From Larkinella arboricola (lineage in GTDB: Bacteria > Bacteroidota > Bacteroidia > Cytophagales > Spirosomataceae), in contig NZ_QLMC01000001.1 in the NCBI RefSeq assembly GCF_003259745.1, positions 248,001 through 312,000 of the forward strand: a stretch of DNA of 64,000 nucleotides. Direction: 5' to 3'. A program made the position numbers and the translations under genes. Of the stretch, positions 17,121-26,467 are shown piece by piece (positions within the stretch are counted from its first letter, which is position 1; the number at the start of each line of letters is the position of its first letter). The notes below the pieces were generated by a model, which did no database searches, was not told the origin of the DNA, and saw nothing but the letters and a program-made list of their open reading frames with translations.

Positions 17121-18427
17121 AATAATTTTTCGATAGCGGCATACACCGTATCCAGTTGCTCGTCGGTGATGCAGTAGGGCGGAAAAACATACAGCACATT
17201 GCCCAGCGGCCGCATCAGGACACGTTCATTCAGCAGGAAGTTATAGGCAATATCCCGAATGTTGCTGAAGTAGGAGCTAGCCTGCCCATCCACATCCAGA
17301 TCGAACGCCAGGATGGTACCGCGCTGTCGAACGTTTTTGACCCCCGGTTTCTGCTTTAGCTGTTCCGCAAACGCTGCGTGACGCTGGCCGATGCGCTGAA
17401 TCGATGCCTGTGTTTCGTCGGTAAGCAGCAGGTCAAGGCTGGCGAGTGCGGCTGTACAGGCCAGCGGATTGGCCGTAAACGAGTGGCCGTGAAACAGGGT
17501 TTTATAGCGGTCTTCCGACAGAAAGGCGTCGTAAATTTCTTGCGTACAGGTTGTAACGCCCAGCGCCATCGTTCCGCCGGTTAAGCCTTTCGACAGGCTC
17601 ATCAGGTCGGGTTGTTCGTGCAGGTAATGCGAGGCAAACAGTTTTCCGGTACGGCCAAAACCCGTCATGACTTCATCGGTAATGATCAAAGCACCGTGAC
17701 GGCGGGCCAGACGGATGAATTGGTCCAGCACGTCCGGTTCGTACATGACCATACCACCCGATCCCTGCACCAGCGGTTCTACGATTAAAGCCGCTACGTC
17801 ATCGCTCAATAGGGCTTGCAGTTGGTCCAGAGCCGTTTGTTCCTGTCCGGCAACGGGCGCCGGAATGTATTCAACATCGAACAGAAACGGCACAAACGGA
17901 GCCGTAAACGCACTCCGACCGCTCACCGCCATCGCCCCGAACGTATCACCGTGGTAAGCGCCTTCCAGCGCAATCACTTTCCGGCGGGGCTGGCCGATGT
18001 TGTGCCAGTACTGGAACGCCATTTTAAGGGCGACTTCCACCGCCGTCGAGCCATTGTCCGAATAAAAAACCTTATTCTGGTTATTCGGTAAAATCGGCAG
18101 CAGCCGTTCGGCCAGTTCAACGGCGGGCTGGTGGGTAAAACCGGCAAAAATGACGTGCTCGAGTGTCTGAAGCTGCTTGTAAATCCGCTCGGCAATGTAC
18201 GGATGGCTATGGCCGTGAATGGTAACCCACCACGACGAAACCGCGTCGATGTAAGCTTTGCCGTCTTCGCCGAACAGCAACGCACCGTCGCCCCGGACAA
18301 TCGGGATGGGCAGCGGGGCCGTCTGCATTTGCGTAAACGGGTGCCAGATGACGGCCTGATCCCGCTCACCCAGAGGGAGTTCCGCGCCAGTCGGTTTGTC
18401 CGAGTTATGATTATTATAAGCTTCCAT
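17096..18427 (-). CDS. bioA: adenosylmethionine-8-amino-7-oxononanoate aminotransferase
   Basis: PLP enzyme that transfers the amino group of SAM to KAPA, giving DAPA in biotin synthesis. Class-III aminotransferase motifs are present: G-A-Y-H-G-D-T-F-G near residue 160, the D-E-V-M-T-G-F-G-R-T block at 251-260, and the PLP lysine K280 in S-L-S-K-G-L-T-G-G. The N-terminal W-H-P-F-T-Q-M matches BioA specifically. Length is 443 residues. The start overlaps the end of bioD by 14 bases, so translation is probably coupled. Last gene of the bioF-bioD-bioA unit. Confidence 0.97.
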   Translation of the reverse strand: MEAYNNHNSDKPTGAELPLGERDQAVIWHPFTQMQTAPLPIPIVRGDGALLFGEDGKAYIDAVSSWWVTIHGHSHPYIAERIYKQLQTLEHVIFAGFTHQPAVELAERLLPILPNNQNKVFYSDNGSTAVEVALKMAFQYWHNIGQPRRKVIALEGAYHGDTFGAMAVSGRSAFTAPFVPFLFDVEYIPAPVAGQEQTALDQLQALLSDDVAALIVEPLVQGSGGMVMYEPDVLDQFIRLARRHGALIITDEVMTGFGRTGKLFASHYLHEQPDLMSLSKGLTGGTMALGVTTCTQEIYDAFLSEDRYKTLFHGHSFTANPLACTAALASLDLLLTDETQASIQRIGQRHAAFAEQLKQKPGVKNVRQRGTILAFDLDVDGQASSYFSNIRDIAYNFLLNERVLMRPLGNVLYVFPPYCITDEQLDTVYAAIEKLLKHLHEDL

Positions 18428-19058
18428 GATGTTCTTCCAATAGAGGTTTTACGCTGGCCGCATTCCGGCTGACAAATTCCCGGTTGATTTCTCCGCCCCA
18501 CTCAATTCGTCCAAAGCTCTTCAAACCGGTATAATTGACAATAAAATCTTCCGACGCCGGGGTTTCAGGACCGTTGAAAATCAGTCCTAGAATAGGGATG
18601 CCGCGCTGTTGCAGGGCTTCCACCGAAAGGAGGGTATGGTTGATGCTGCCCAGATAATGTTTGGAAACCAGTAAAACCGGTAGCTGAAGTTGCTGGACCA
18701 GATCAATGTTTAGATCGCGGTCGTTCAGCGGAACCATCAAGCCGCCCGCCAATTCGATTACCAGGTGGTTGTCGGTTTTGGGAACGGAAAATGCGGAAAG
18801 GGTGATTTGCACACCGTCGATGGCTGCGGCCGCGTGGGGCGATAACGGTTCCCGCAGGCGGTAGGCTTCGGAATGAAACCGGGTGACGGTATTGGAAATC
18901 AGCCGCCGAACGGTTTCGGTATCGGAATCTTCCAGAGCGCCGGACTGCACCGGTTTCCAGTAATCGGCCTGTAGGGCTTCCACGACGACGGACGACACCA
19001 CGGTTTTACCGATTTCGGTACCGACACCGGCCAGAATAAATTGCAAGGGGTTACTCAT
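18414..19058 (-). CDS. bioD: dethiobiotin synthetase
   Basis: ATP-dependent carboxylation and ring closure of DAPA to dethiobiotin. The N-terminal P-loop G-V-G-T-E-I-G-K-T matches the BioD form of the motif (family G-T-D-T-x-V-G-K-T), followed by Y-W-K-P-V-Q-S-G. E-L-A-G-G-L-M-V-P-L is the typical second motif. Two ATGs are possible, at 19064 and 19058. I choose 19058 (M-S-N-P-L-Q) because it gives the shorter overlap with bioF (8 bases); the evidence for either is thin. Length is 214 residues. Confidence 0.94.
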   Translation of the reverse strand: MSNPLQFILAGVGTEIGKTVVSSVVVEALQADYWKPVQSGALEDSDTETVRRLISNTVTRFHSEAYRLREPLSPHAAAAIDGVQITLSAFSVPKTDNHLVIELAGGLMVPLNDRDLNIDLVQQLQLPVLLVSKHYLGSINHTLLSVEALQQRGIPILGLIFNGPETPASEDFIVNYTGLKSFGRIEWGGEINREFVSRNAASVKPLLEEHHGSL

Positions 19059-20196
19059 GAACATCTATAATTTCCTGTAACGTCTGCACCAGCCGATCAA
19101 TTTCGTTTTCCGAATTAAACGCGTGCAGACAGATTCGCAGCCGTTCGCGACCCGCCGGAACCGTCGGGCTCAGGATGGGCCGGATGTCAAAACCGGCTTG
19201 CTGAAGCCTTGTGGCAGTTGCCCGGCAGACGTCATTTCCCGGAACGACTAACCCTAAAATCGGACTTTCGGCGGACGTCCACTCCGTTTGGGGCAAGTGC
19301 GTTTCAATCTGCTGCTGGAAATAGGCGCGTAACGTATGCAAACGCTGAATAAGCGCCTGGCATTGCGGCAAAAAACCGTAAACGCTCCGAATTGCCAGCA
19401 AACTATGCGGAGGCAAAGCCGTCGAGTACACGAACGAACGGGCAAAATTAATCAGAAACTCCCGTAAGGCCGCCGATCCCACAACCGTCGCGCCGTGAAT
19501 GCCGAGCGCTTTCCCAAACGTATGCACCCGCGCAAACACCTGCTTCTGTAACCCGAGCGCCTGAACCAGTCCTTCGCCGTTTGCTCCGAAAACGCCCGTT
19601 GCGTGGGCTTCATCCACGATCAAAGCGGCTTCGTAGCGTTCGCAGAGTTCAACCATTTCGGGTAACGGAGCCAGATCGCCGTCCATTGAGTAAACTGATT
19701 CAATGGCCACGTAAACCGTACCGGTCGCGCTTTTCAGCCGGTTTTCCAGATCAGCCAGATCGTTGTGACGGAATTTAAAACGGTTTGCCAGGCTCAACCG
19801 CGCGCCGTCGATCATGCTGGCGTGAATCAGTTCATCAGTGAGCAGGGTATCCCCCCGTTGCGGTAAGCTGGCCAGCAGGCCAACGTTGGCGTCGTAGCCG
19901 GAATTAAAAATCAGGGCCGCTTTGGCCTTGTGGAAAAGGGCAATTTCGGTTTCCAGTTCTTCGGCCAGGGTAGAATTTCCGGCCAGCAATCGCGAACCGG
20001 TCGATCCGTTCAGCAGGGCGGGATGGTGCGCAACGGCCTGCCCGATCTGTTGCCGCACGATAGGGGAACGGGCCAGGCCCAAGTAATCATTGGAGCAAAA
20101 ATCAATTAGATCGGTCGGCTTTTTTAACGACCGGAGTAGTCCCGCCGACCGGCGTTTATCCAGTAATGTCTGGATGGTATTATCAGCTTTTATCAC
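19051..20196 (-). CDS. bioF: 8-amino-7-oxononanoate synthase (KAPA synthase)
   Basis: PLP enzyme of the alpha-oxoamine synthase family that condenses pimeloyl-ACP/CoA with L-alanine. Seen in the sequence: D-F-C-S-N-D-Y-L-G at 32-40, the D-E-A-H-A-T-G block at 195-201, and the PLP lysine K229 in H-T-F-G-K-A-L-G. Length of 381 residues is usual. First gene of the bioF-bioD-bioA unit, with overlapping junctions. No bioB, bioC or bioH is present here, so the pathway is completed elsewhere. Confidence 0.96.
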   Translation of the reverse strand: MIKADNTIQTLLDKRRSAGLLRSLKKPTDLIDFCSNDYLGLARSPIVRQQIGQAVAHHPALLNGSTGSRLLAGNSTLAEELETEIALFHKAKAALIFNSGYDANVGLLASLPQRGDTLLTDELIHASMIDGARLSLANRFKFRHNDLADLENRLKSATGTVYVAIESVYSMDGDLAPLPEMVELCERYEAALIVDEAHATGVFGANGEGLVQALGLQKQVFARVHTFGKALGIHGATVVGSAALREFLINFARSFVYSTALPPHSLLAIRSVYGFLPQCQALIQRLHTLRAYFQQQIETHLPQTEWTSAESPILGLVVPGNDVCRATATRLQQAGFDIRPILSPTVPAGRERLRICLHAFNSENEIDRLVQTLQEIIDVHE

Positions 20197-20249
20197 CTTC
20201 CTGTTGGCTTATTGGCAAGGCCGTTTGAGGAGCCGGTCATAGCACAAAA

Positions 20250-20304
20250 TGTGGAAAAATAGTATTAAAATAAGGAGTTATCCACATAGTAATGTGGATA
20301 ACTC
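20250..20304. promoter_or_regulatory. DnaA-box cluster with a perfect inverted pair
   Basis: GAGTTATCCACAT (20275-20287) and ATGTGGATAACTC (20292-20304) form a perfect 13-bp dyad with a 4-base centre. Each arm contains the consensus DnaA box TTATCCACA (20278-20286 plus; 20293-20301 minus). A third match to TTWTNCACA (TTTTCCACA, minus) is at 20250-20258. AT-rich sequence follows. The cluster lies between bioF and nagB. The dyad could also act as a hairpin, but the exact 9-mers point to DnaA. Confidence 0.5.
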
Positions 20305-20423
20305 ACTCTGTTTTAGCTTTTTTATAGTTTAAAAAGTTAGTAAACGGTCTTTGGCCTTCGCAAGAGCACTTACGTATGTCCACACATGAAGCAATTGGCT
20401 GTCGGTCAATTACTTCATCACTT

Positions 20424-21188
20424 TTAGGTTAGCCCATTACTAGTAGAAATCGTTTCGGTCGATAGCAGGCTGGCCGCGGGTTCGTCCAGATACAGCTGGC
20501 AATTGGGATGTGACCGTAGAATACTGGCCGGGAACAAGTTACTAATGGGCTCCTCCAGCGTGTCTTTAACGGCTTGCGCCTTGCGTTGATCGGGCACCGA
20601 GCAGATGATATGACGCGATTTCATAATTTGCCGAACCGACATACTGATGGCCTGCGTCGGAACATCGTCCAGTGTTGGAAACCAGCCTTCATTAAACTGC
20701 TGACGCCGACAGGCCGCATCCAGGTCAACAATCAGGTAAGGTTCCTCAGTATCGAAATCAGCCGGGGGGTCGTTGAACGCCAGGTGCCCGTTTTCGCCAA
20801 TGCCGACCAGTGCAACGTCGATGGGATGGGCCTGAATGAGGGCTCCAAGCCGCCGGGTTTCTTCCTGTGCGTCCACCTCGCCGTTGATCAGATAACTGGC
20901 TTTCAGGGGTGAAACCTGATTTAGAAAACGTTCCTGAAGGTATTTGCGGAAGCTGGCCGGATGAGAAAGCGGCAGACCAATGTACTCGTCCAGGTGGAAC
21001 ATCACCACCCGGCTCCAGTCGATATCTTCCTGAATAAGCTGCTGCAATGTGGCAAACTGGCTGGTTCCGGTGGCTAAAATAATGTTGGCTTGTCCGCGCT
21101 CGGCAATGGCTTGCTGGATAAGGGCAGCGGTTGCCTGACCCGCACTCTGGCCGAGTTGCTCAGCGGTTTTTGAAATCAGAATTGTCAT
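20424..21188 (-). CDS. nagB: glucosamine-6-phosphate deaminase family protein
   Basis: NagB-type isomerase/deaminase that turns glucosamine-6-phosphate into fructose-6-phosphate and ammonia in the cytosol. Characteristic blocks: F-H-L-D-E-Y at 64-69, H-P-A-S-F at 76-80 and G-I-G-E-N-G-H-L-A-F-N-D-P at 129-141. Classic NagB has D and E at two active-site places in the last block (V-D-G-H and F-N-E-P); here they read E-N-G-H and F-N-D-P, so substrate preference could differ. 254 residues. It lies 46 bases downstream of a GH109-like gene and close to murQ, which supports an amino-sugar role. Confidence 0.87.
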   Translation of the reverse strand: MTILISKTAEQLGQSAGQATAALIQQAIAERGQANIILATGTSQFATLQQLIQEDIDWSRVVMFHLDEYIGLPLSHPASFRKYLQERFLNQVSPLKASYLINGEVDAQEETRRLGALIQAHPIDVALVGIGENGHLAFNDPPADFDTEEPYLIVDLDAACRRQQFNEGWFPTLDDVPTQAISMSVRQIMKSRHIICSVPDQRKAQAVKDTLEEPISNLFPASILRSHPNCQLYLDEPAASLLSTETISTSNGLT

Positions 21189-21234
21189 AAGTAGGGTTCG
21201 TAATGAGAGGAATAAGGGCGGATAAGAAGGTTTT

Positions 21235-22632
21235 TTATAGGTTCTTGATTCGGGTGGTGCCGCCGGTTGCCAGGCTGATGTCTACCGGCTTGTTGGTTTT
21301 CCAGGAACCGTTGGTAAAATCCGGGACGTCGATGGAGTTGGAGCGATGGGCAACCGACCACTCGCTGAGCGGGCCAATGCTGCTCCACAAGGCCGCATCG
21401 TACACATCCTGATCGAGCGGTAAACCGTTGCGCAGGCAGTCGATGAGTCGCCAGTCCATCAGAAAATCCATACCGCCGTGGCCGCCGACCTGTTTGGCCA
21501 GTTCGCCCACCCGTTTGACAATTTCGGGTTGGTATTTCTTTTCGAGTTCCTGGTACTCCTGCTCCGACATCCATTCGTGACCTTTGGATATCCGGCCCGG
21601 CAGCGGATACTTCTGGGCCGTGGCTTTCGTTCCGCTGACGATGTGAATCCGGGAGTAAGGCCGGTGCGAACTAACGTCGTGTTGCAGCATGATGGTCCGG
21701 CCTTTTTTAGTCCGGATGGTGGTTGTATTCATATTTCCCCGGAACGATTTTCCTTTAAACTGTTTGAAATAATCGTCGGTCTGGGCCAGTTCCTCGGCTT
21801 TTTTGGCCAGCATGAAATCATTGCTGGACATCGCCACCAGGTAATCCATCTGATCACCCCGGTTGATGTCGAGCACCTGGGCAACGGGGCCCAGGCCGTG
21901 GGTCGGATACAGGTTGCCGTTGCGCTGATTTTCTTTCAACCGCCACAGGTCATGCCGTTTGCTTTTGTCGAATAGGGAGTCAAAAATGTCGTGAATGTAA
22001 GCGCCTTCTGCGTGGACGAGTTCGCCGAAAAAGCCCTGACGCGCCATGTTCAGCGTCAGCAATTCAAAGAAATCGTAGCAGCAGTTTTCCAGCATCATGC
22101 AGTGCTTCTTCGTGCGCTCCGACGTTTCGACTAGTTTCCAGCAATCGTCGACGGTAGTAGCAATGGGAATCTCACAGGCAACGTGTTTCCCCTGTTCCAT
22201 CGCATACAGGGCCATTGGCGTGTGGAGGTTCCAGGGCGTACAAATGTAAATCAGGTCAATGTCTTTCCGGTCGCAGAGGGCCTTCCAGGAATCGGTTTTT
22301 CCGGTGTAGTAGGTAGGTTTGTGAGCGGTTTTTTCCAGCACCTTCTTGGCCTCATCAATACGCTCGGGCCGCACGTCGCAAATGGCCTGAACCGTCACAT
22401 TATCGAGGTAAACGATGCGTTTCAATGCTCCGGTTCCGCGGTTGCCAACCCCAATGTAGCCGATCCGAACGGTATCGATGCGGGGCGCACTGTAGCCGCA
22501 CATATTGAATGTCTGTCTGGGAGGACGTGGGGCCTGGGTTTCGGCGGGTAAACCATAACTTAAGTGTGCGGTACTTAGTCCGGCACCGGCCAGGCCGGTT
22601 AGTTTCAAAAAATCTCGGCGTTTCGTATTCAT
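21235..22632 (-). CDS. Tat-exported Gfo/Idh/MocA protein, GH109 (alpha-N-acetylgalactosaminidase)-like
   Basis: NAD-dependent protein of the Gfo/Idh/MocA fold that most resembles glycoside hydrolase family 109, whose members use bound NAD+ to release N-acetylgalactosamine. A twin-arginine signal (K-R-R-D-F-L-K at 4-10, then a hydrophobic stretch) exports the folded protein with its cofactor. The Rossmann motif is R-I-G-Y-I-G-V-G-N-R-G-T-G. Other conserved blocks are T-P-W-N-L-H, the Y-P-T-H-G-L-G-P-V-A-Q segment, and G-G-H-G-G-M-D-F near residue 375. The length of 465 residues fits GH109. Substrate remains an inference from family and from neighbouring nagB and murQ. Confidence 0.85.
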   Translation of the reverse strand: MNTKRRDFLKLTGLAGAGLSTAHLSYGLPAETQAPRPPRQTFNMCGYSAPRIDTVRIGYIGVGNRGTGALKRIVYLDNVTVQAICDVRPERIDEAKKVLEKTAHKPTYYTGKTDSWKALCDRKDIDLIYICTPWNLHTPMALYAMEQGKHVACEIPIATTVDDCWKLVETSERTKKHCMMLENCCYDFFELLTLNMARQGFFGELVHAEGAYIHDIFDSLFDKSKRHDLWRLKENQRNGNLYPTHGLGPVAQVLDINRGDQMDYLVAMSSNDFMLAKKAEELAQTDDYFKQFKGKSFRGNMNTTTIRTKKGRTIMLQHDVSSHRPYSRIHIVSGTKATAQKYPLPGRISKGHEWMSEQEYQELEKKYQPEIVKRVGELAKQVGGHGGMDFLMDWRLIDCLRNGLPLDQDVYDAALWSSIGPLSEWSVAHRSNSIDVPDFTNGSWKTNKPVDISLATGGTTRIKNL

Positions 22633-22704
22633 GGGTTTCGGATTTAGGATTCGAAACTCGCTTGGTTTTCCGGAAAAAGCAACCCCGACGCAAAAGAAAA
22701 CCGC

Positions 22705-23724
22705 TTACGAAACGCTCAAAACCACTTTGCCAAACTGTTTCCCGCTTTGGACTTTTCGTAGCGCCTGCTCGGTTTCTGCCAGCGGCATCACCTCATCAAC
22801 GACCGGAACAAGTTGATTTTCTTCCACAAAGCGAACCATATCCGCAAATTCCGGATCGGTCCCCATCGTTGTGCCGTGAATGTTTAGTTGCTTGAAAAAG
22901 ACTTTGGAAGGGGGGACATCCGTGATGTTACCGGTGGTGCCGCCGTAGAAAACAATCCGTCCGCCCGGAGCCGCCACATCGACCAGTTTTGCGAATCCCG
23001 GTCCGGCCGCACTATCGATGATAATGTCGAAATAGCCCCCTTTGTTACCCCCGGTTTGAGCCAGCAGCGTTTTGGGCCAATCGGCATCCCGGTAGATAAC
23101 CCCGCCGGTCGCGCCCAACTCTTTGGCGCGTTGCAGTTTTTCGTCCGAACCGGACGTTACCCACACCTCTGCCCCGGCGGCCCGCGCGATTTGCAGGGCG
23201 ATCAGGGCGGCTCCTCCGCCAATACCGGTAATCAGAACCCGTTCCGGATGGCTGGTTTGCAGTCTGGCCCGGGTCATCAGGGCGCGCCAGGCGGTTAAAC
23301 CCGTCAGCGGCAGGGCGGCTGCCTGTTCGAAAGAAAGATGGTTAGGTTTGTGGTGCAGGTATCGGGCTTCAATTTTTACGTACTCGGCAAACGTTCCGTC
23401 ATCGGGCATTCCCAGGATTTTAAAATCCGGACCGTAAAAATTAGGATTTGGCCCCCAGTTAAGCCCCGGATTCAGAATGACTTCCTGGTTTTTCCACACA
23501 TTATCCACACCCTCACCCGCTTCTACCACCACACCGGCTCCATCAGAACCCAGGATAACCGGTAATTTCATTCGGGGGTATAAGCCCTGTTGAACGAAGA
23601 TATCCCGGTGGTTAATGGCCGCAGCTTTGATCTGCACAACGACCTCACCCGGCCCAGCGACGGGTTCCTCAGTATCAAGGTATTGAGCGGGCTGGTGTAC
23701 GGCTAACTGGCGTATTGCTTTCAT
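22705..23724 (-). CDS. MDR-family zinc-type alcohol dehydrogenase / quinone oxidoreductase
   Basis: 339-residue medium-chain dehydrogenase/reductase. GroES-like domain at ~25-130 (A-A-I-N-H-R-D-I-F; G-S-D-G-A-G-V-V-V-E-A-G-E-G-V) and NAD(P)-binding domain at ~135-300 (I-T-G-I-G-G-G-A-A-L-I-A-L-Q-I-A). The Cys/His set of zinc-dependent alcohol dehydrogenases is not evident, so a zinc-free quinone/enoyl reductase is likelier. Its ATG overlaps the murQ stop by 4 bases. The metabolic link to murQ is not obvious. Confidence 0.88.
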   Translation of the reverse strand: MKAIRQLAVHQPAQYLDTEEPVAGPGEVVVQIKAAAINHRDIFVQQGLYPRMKLPVILGSDGAGVVVEAGEGVDNVWKNQEVILNPGLNWGPNPNFYGPDFKILGMPDDGTFAEYVKIEARYLHHKPNHLSFEQAAALPLTGLTAWRALMTRARLQTSHPERVLITGIGGGAALIALQIARAAGAEVWVTSGSDEKLQRAKELGATGGVIYRDADWPKTLLAQTGGNKGGYFDIIIDSAAGPGFAKLVDVAAPGGRIVFYGGTTGNITDVPPSKVFFKQLNIHGTTMGTDPEFADMVRFVEENQLVPVVDEVMPLAETEQALRKVQSGKQFGKVVLSVS

Positions 23725-24533
23725 TCTTCCGGATTGTAATTAACGTTCAGGATGGCACTCCGTACGTTGCCAAACTTGGCGAGTAGCTCCTCGGCTCGCT
23801 GCTGCGAAACCCCCGTTTCACTCATCACCATGTTGGTCGCCCGGATTTTAAGTTTATGATTAGTTAATTGCATATCGACCATTTTGTTGCCTTTTACCCG
23901 GCCCAACTGAATCATCACCGAGGTCGAAATCATATTGAGGACCAGTTTCTGGGCGGTTCCGGACTTCATGCGCGTGCTGCCCGTTACAAATTCCGGACCC
24001 ACCACCACCTCGACCGGGAATTCAGCCGCCTGAGCCACCGCCGAACCGGGATTACAAACGATACAACCCGTCAGAATACTGGCTTCGCGGGCTTTCTGCA
24101 AACCGCCGATCACGTAAGGCGTCCGGCCCGATGCGGCAATGCCGATGAGCGTATCCAGTGGGTCGATGTGATACACCTGCAAGTCTTTCCAGGCCTGCTC
24201 GGAATCATCCTCCGCGTTTTCGACGGCACTGCGGATCGCGCGGTCTCCTCCGGCAATGATGCCTACGACTAAATCAGGCGACACCCCGTAGGTGGGCGGG
24301 CACTCCGAGGCATCGACCACTCCCAGCCGACCGCTGGTTCCGGCGCCGATGTAAAACAGCCGACCGCCTTCTTTCATTCGCTTGACAATTTCGGTCACCA
24401 GCGCTTCCATCTGCGGGATGGCTTTCTCAACAGCCAGCGGAACGGTTTTGTCCTCGTTATTAATATTGGTCAGTAACTCATGAACAGACATCTGCTCAAG
24501 GTGGTCGTAATGGGACGAGTTTTCGGTAATCAT
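23721..24533 (-). CDS. murQ: N-acetylmuramic acid 6-phosphate etherase
   Basis: Splits D-lactate from MurNAc-6-phosphate to give GlcNAc-6-phosphate during cell-wall recycling. Single SIS domain with G-A-G-T-S-G-R-L-G-V-V-D-A-S-E-C-P-P. E77 in this block corresponds to the catalytic Glu of E. coli MurQ. E-N-A-E-D-D (105-110) and G-S-T-R-M-K-S-G-T-A-Q-K are also typical. 270 residues is a little shorter than the ~300 of E. coli MurQ, missing part of the C-terminal helical region. First gene of the run murQ-oxidoreductase-GH109-nagB. Confidence 0.95.
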   Translation of the reverse strand: MITENSSHYDHLEQMSVHELLTNINNEDKTVPLAVEKAIPQMEALVTEIVKRMKEGGRLFYIGAGTSGRLGVVDASECPPTYGVSPDLVVGIIAGGDRAIRSAVENAEDDSEQAWKDLQVYHIDPLDTLIGIAASGRTPYVIGGLQKAREASILTGCIVCNPGSAVAQAAEFPVEVVVGPEFVTGSTRMKSGTAQKLVLNMISTSVMIQLGRVKGNKMVDMQLTNHKLKIRATNMVMSETGVSQQRAEELLAKFGNVRSAILNVNYNPEE

Positions 24534-24557
24534 CGTATAATGCTATTTCTGATACAT

Positions 24558-24565
24558 CAAAAGTA
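24558..24565 (-). promoter_or_regulatory. -7 promoter element of murQ
   Basis: TACTTTTG on the minus strand matches TAnnTTTG, 25 bases before the murQ start; no clean -33 TTG is seen. Confidence 0.45.
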
Positions 24566-24698
24566 CAATGTATTCTATACGAACTACGCATAGTGAAAAA
24601 AATACTAAAAAATCCGGGCCAGATTCTTGCGTAATTTATTTCAATTTTTTTCCTTTGAATCAAATTACGCTTTCAGCGAATTTTCGCTAACTGAATTT

Positions 24699-26405
24699 AT
24701 GACAACGACAGCAACCGAAAAAAATCAACTAAACCGGTACAGTTCTACCCTTACGCAGGAAGTCAGTAACCCGGCCGCTCAGGCCATGCTCTACGGCATT
24801 GGCCTGAAGGAAGAGGATATGAGCAAACCTCAGATTGGAATTGCCAGTGCTGGTTACGACGGAAACCCTTGCAACATTCACCTGAATGGTTTGGCGGCTT
24901 ATGTGAAAAAAGGAGTTAATGAAAGCGGGTTGGTCGGGCTGGTGTTCAATACCATCGGTGTTTCGGACGGGATGACCAACGGAAACGATGGGATGTCGTA
25001 CTCATTGCCGTCGCGGGATATCATTGCTGATTCGATTGAAACAGTCGTCCACGCTCAGTGGTACGACGGTGTGATTGCCGTAGTCGGTTGTGATAAAAAT
25101 ATGCCCGGTGCGCTGATGGCGGTGGGTCGCTTAAACCGTCCTTCCATTCTGGTATACGGTGGTACGATTCGATCAGGAAGTTACAAAGGACAGAAATTAG
25201 ATATTGTGTCGGCGTTTGAAGCGTATGGCAAGAAAGTAGCCAACAGCATCAGCGACGAAGATTATAAAGGCGTTATCCAGAATTCGATTCCCGGCGCGGG
25301 GGCTTGTGGTGGAATGTACACGGCCAACACGATGGCATCCTCAATGGAGGCATTGGGGTTGAGCTTGCCTTATAGTTCGAGCTTCCCGGCAACGCACGAA
25401 GGCAAGCAGGCCGAATGCCGGAAAATCGGTGCGGCCATGATGAACCTGTTGGAGAAAAACATTCTGCCGCGCGAGATCATGACCAAGAAGGCGTTTGAGA
25501 ATGCGATGACGGTGGTAATGGCCCTGGGTGGCTCGACCAATGCCGTGTTGCACTACATTGCCATTGCCAAATCGGTTGGGGTTTCGCTGACGCTGAAAGA
25601 TATTCAGGACATCAGCGACCGGACGCCGTACCTGGGTGATCTGAAACCCAGCGGAAAATATTACATGGAAGATATGCTGGCCATTGGCGGAGTTCCGGCG
25701 GTGATGAAGTACCTCTACAAAGAAGGCTATATTCATGGGGATTGCCTGACCGTTACCGGCAAAACCGTGGCCGAAAATCTGGAAGAAGCGCCGGATCTGG
25801 ATTTTGAAGCCCAGAACATTATTCGTCCGCTGACGAATCCGATCAAGAAAAGCGGTCACATCCAGATTCTGTACGGTAACCTGGCAACCCAGGGCGCTGT
25901 TGCCAAAATTACGGGCAAGGAAGGTGAGCGGTTTGAAGGGATCGCCAAAGTCTGCGATCGTGAAGAACAATTGCTGGAGTTTATCCAGAACCGGGAAATC
26001 AAGGAGGGTCACGTAGTCGTTATCCGCTACGAAGGGCCCAAAGGCGGACCGGGTATGCCGGAAATGCTGAAACCAACCTCGGCCATTATGGGGCTGGGTC
26101 TGGGCGACAAAGTGGCCCTGATTACGGACGGACGGTTTTCGGGCGGAACACACGGTTTTGTGGTGGGTCACATCACGCCGGAAGCGCAGGAAGGTGGCAA
26201 CATCGCTCTGGTTCGTGACGGGGATAAAATTACGATTGATGCCGTCAACAACGTGATTCACATGCACGTGTCGGACGAAGAGCTGGCCGAGCGCCGGGCC
26301 AACTGGACGATGCCTCCTCTGGAGAAAGCCGCCGATCACGGTATTCTGCGGAAATACGTAAAACTGGTGAGTTCGGCCAGTGAAGGTTGTGTGACAGATG
26401 CTTAG
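24699..26405 (+). CDS. ilvD: dihydroxy-acid dehydratase
   Basis: Fe-S dehydratase giving 2-keto acids for valine, isoleucine and leucine synthesis. Conserved parts include G-C-D-K-N-M-P-G (cluster cysteine), [25 protein letters not shown] and [14 protein letters not shown]. The ATG at 24699 gives 568 residues, the normal length. A TTG at 24627 would add 24 Phe-rich residues with no family match. A small hairpin (AGCGAA/TTCGCT, 24675-24688) sits just before the start. First gene of the ilv/leu array. Confidence 0.97.
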   Translation: MTTTATEKNQLNRYSSTLTQEVSNPAAQAMLYGIGLKEEDMSKPQIGIASAGYDGNPCNIHLNGLAAYVKKGVNESGLVGLVFNTIGVSDGMTNGNDGMSYSLPSRDIIADSIETVVHAQWYDGVIAVVGCDKNMPGALMAVGRLNRPSILVYGGTIRSGSYKGQKLDIVSAFEAYGKKVANSISDEDYKGVIQNSIPGAGACGGMYTANTMASSMEALGLSLPYSSSFPATHEGKQAECRKIGAAMMNLLEKNILPREIMTKKAFENAMTVVMALGGSTNAVLHYIAIAKSVGVSLTLKDIQDISDRTPYLGDLKPSGKYYMEDMLAIGGVPAVMKYLYKEGYIHGDCLTVTGKTVAENLEEAPDLDFEAQNIIRPLTNPIKKSGHIQILYGNLATQGAVAKITGKEGERFEGIAKVCDREEQLLEFIQNREIKEGHVVVIRYEGPKGGPGMPEMLKPTSAIMGLGLGDKVALITDGRFSGGTHGFVVGHITPEAQEGGNIALVRDGDKITIDAVNNVIHMHVSDEELAERRANWTMPPLEKAADHGILRKYVKLVSSASEGCVTDA

Positions 26406-26467
26406 GAAAGAAGAAAATCTACAAACGCCGAATCAACGGTACTGATCGCGTTAAAACAAACAATACA

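Noticed and set aside
23490-23509. Two DnaA-like 9-mers in tandem (TTTTCCACA, TTATCCACA)
   Set aside because: They fall in the coding sequence of the MDR oxidoreductase, where they encode D-N-V-W-K-N; probably chance, though they could still titrate DnaA.
25341-26339. 332-codon open frame opposite ilvD
   Set aside because: Lies wholly inside a well-conserved gene; no motif, no promoter.
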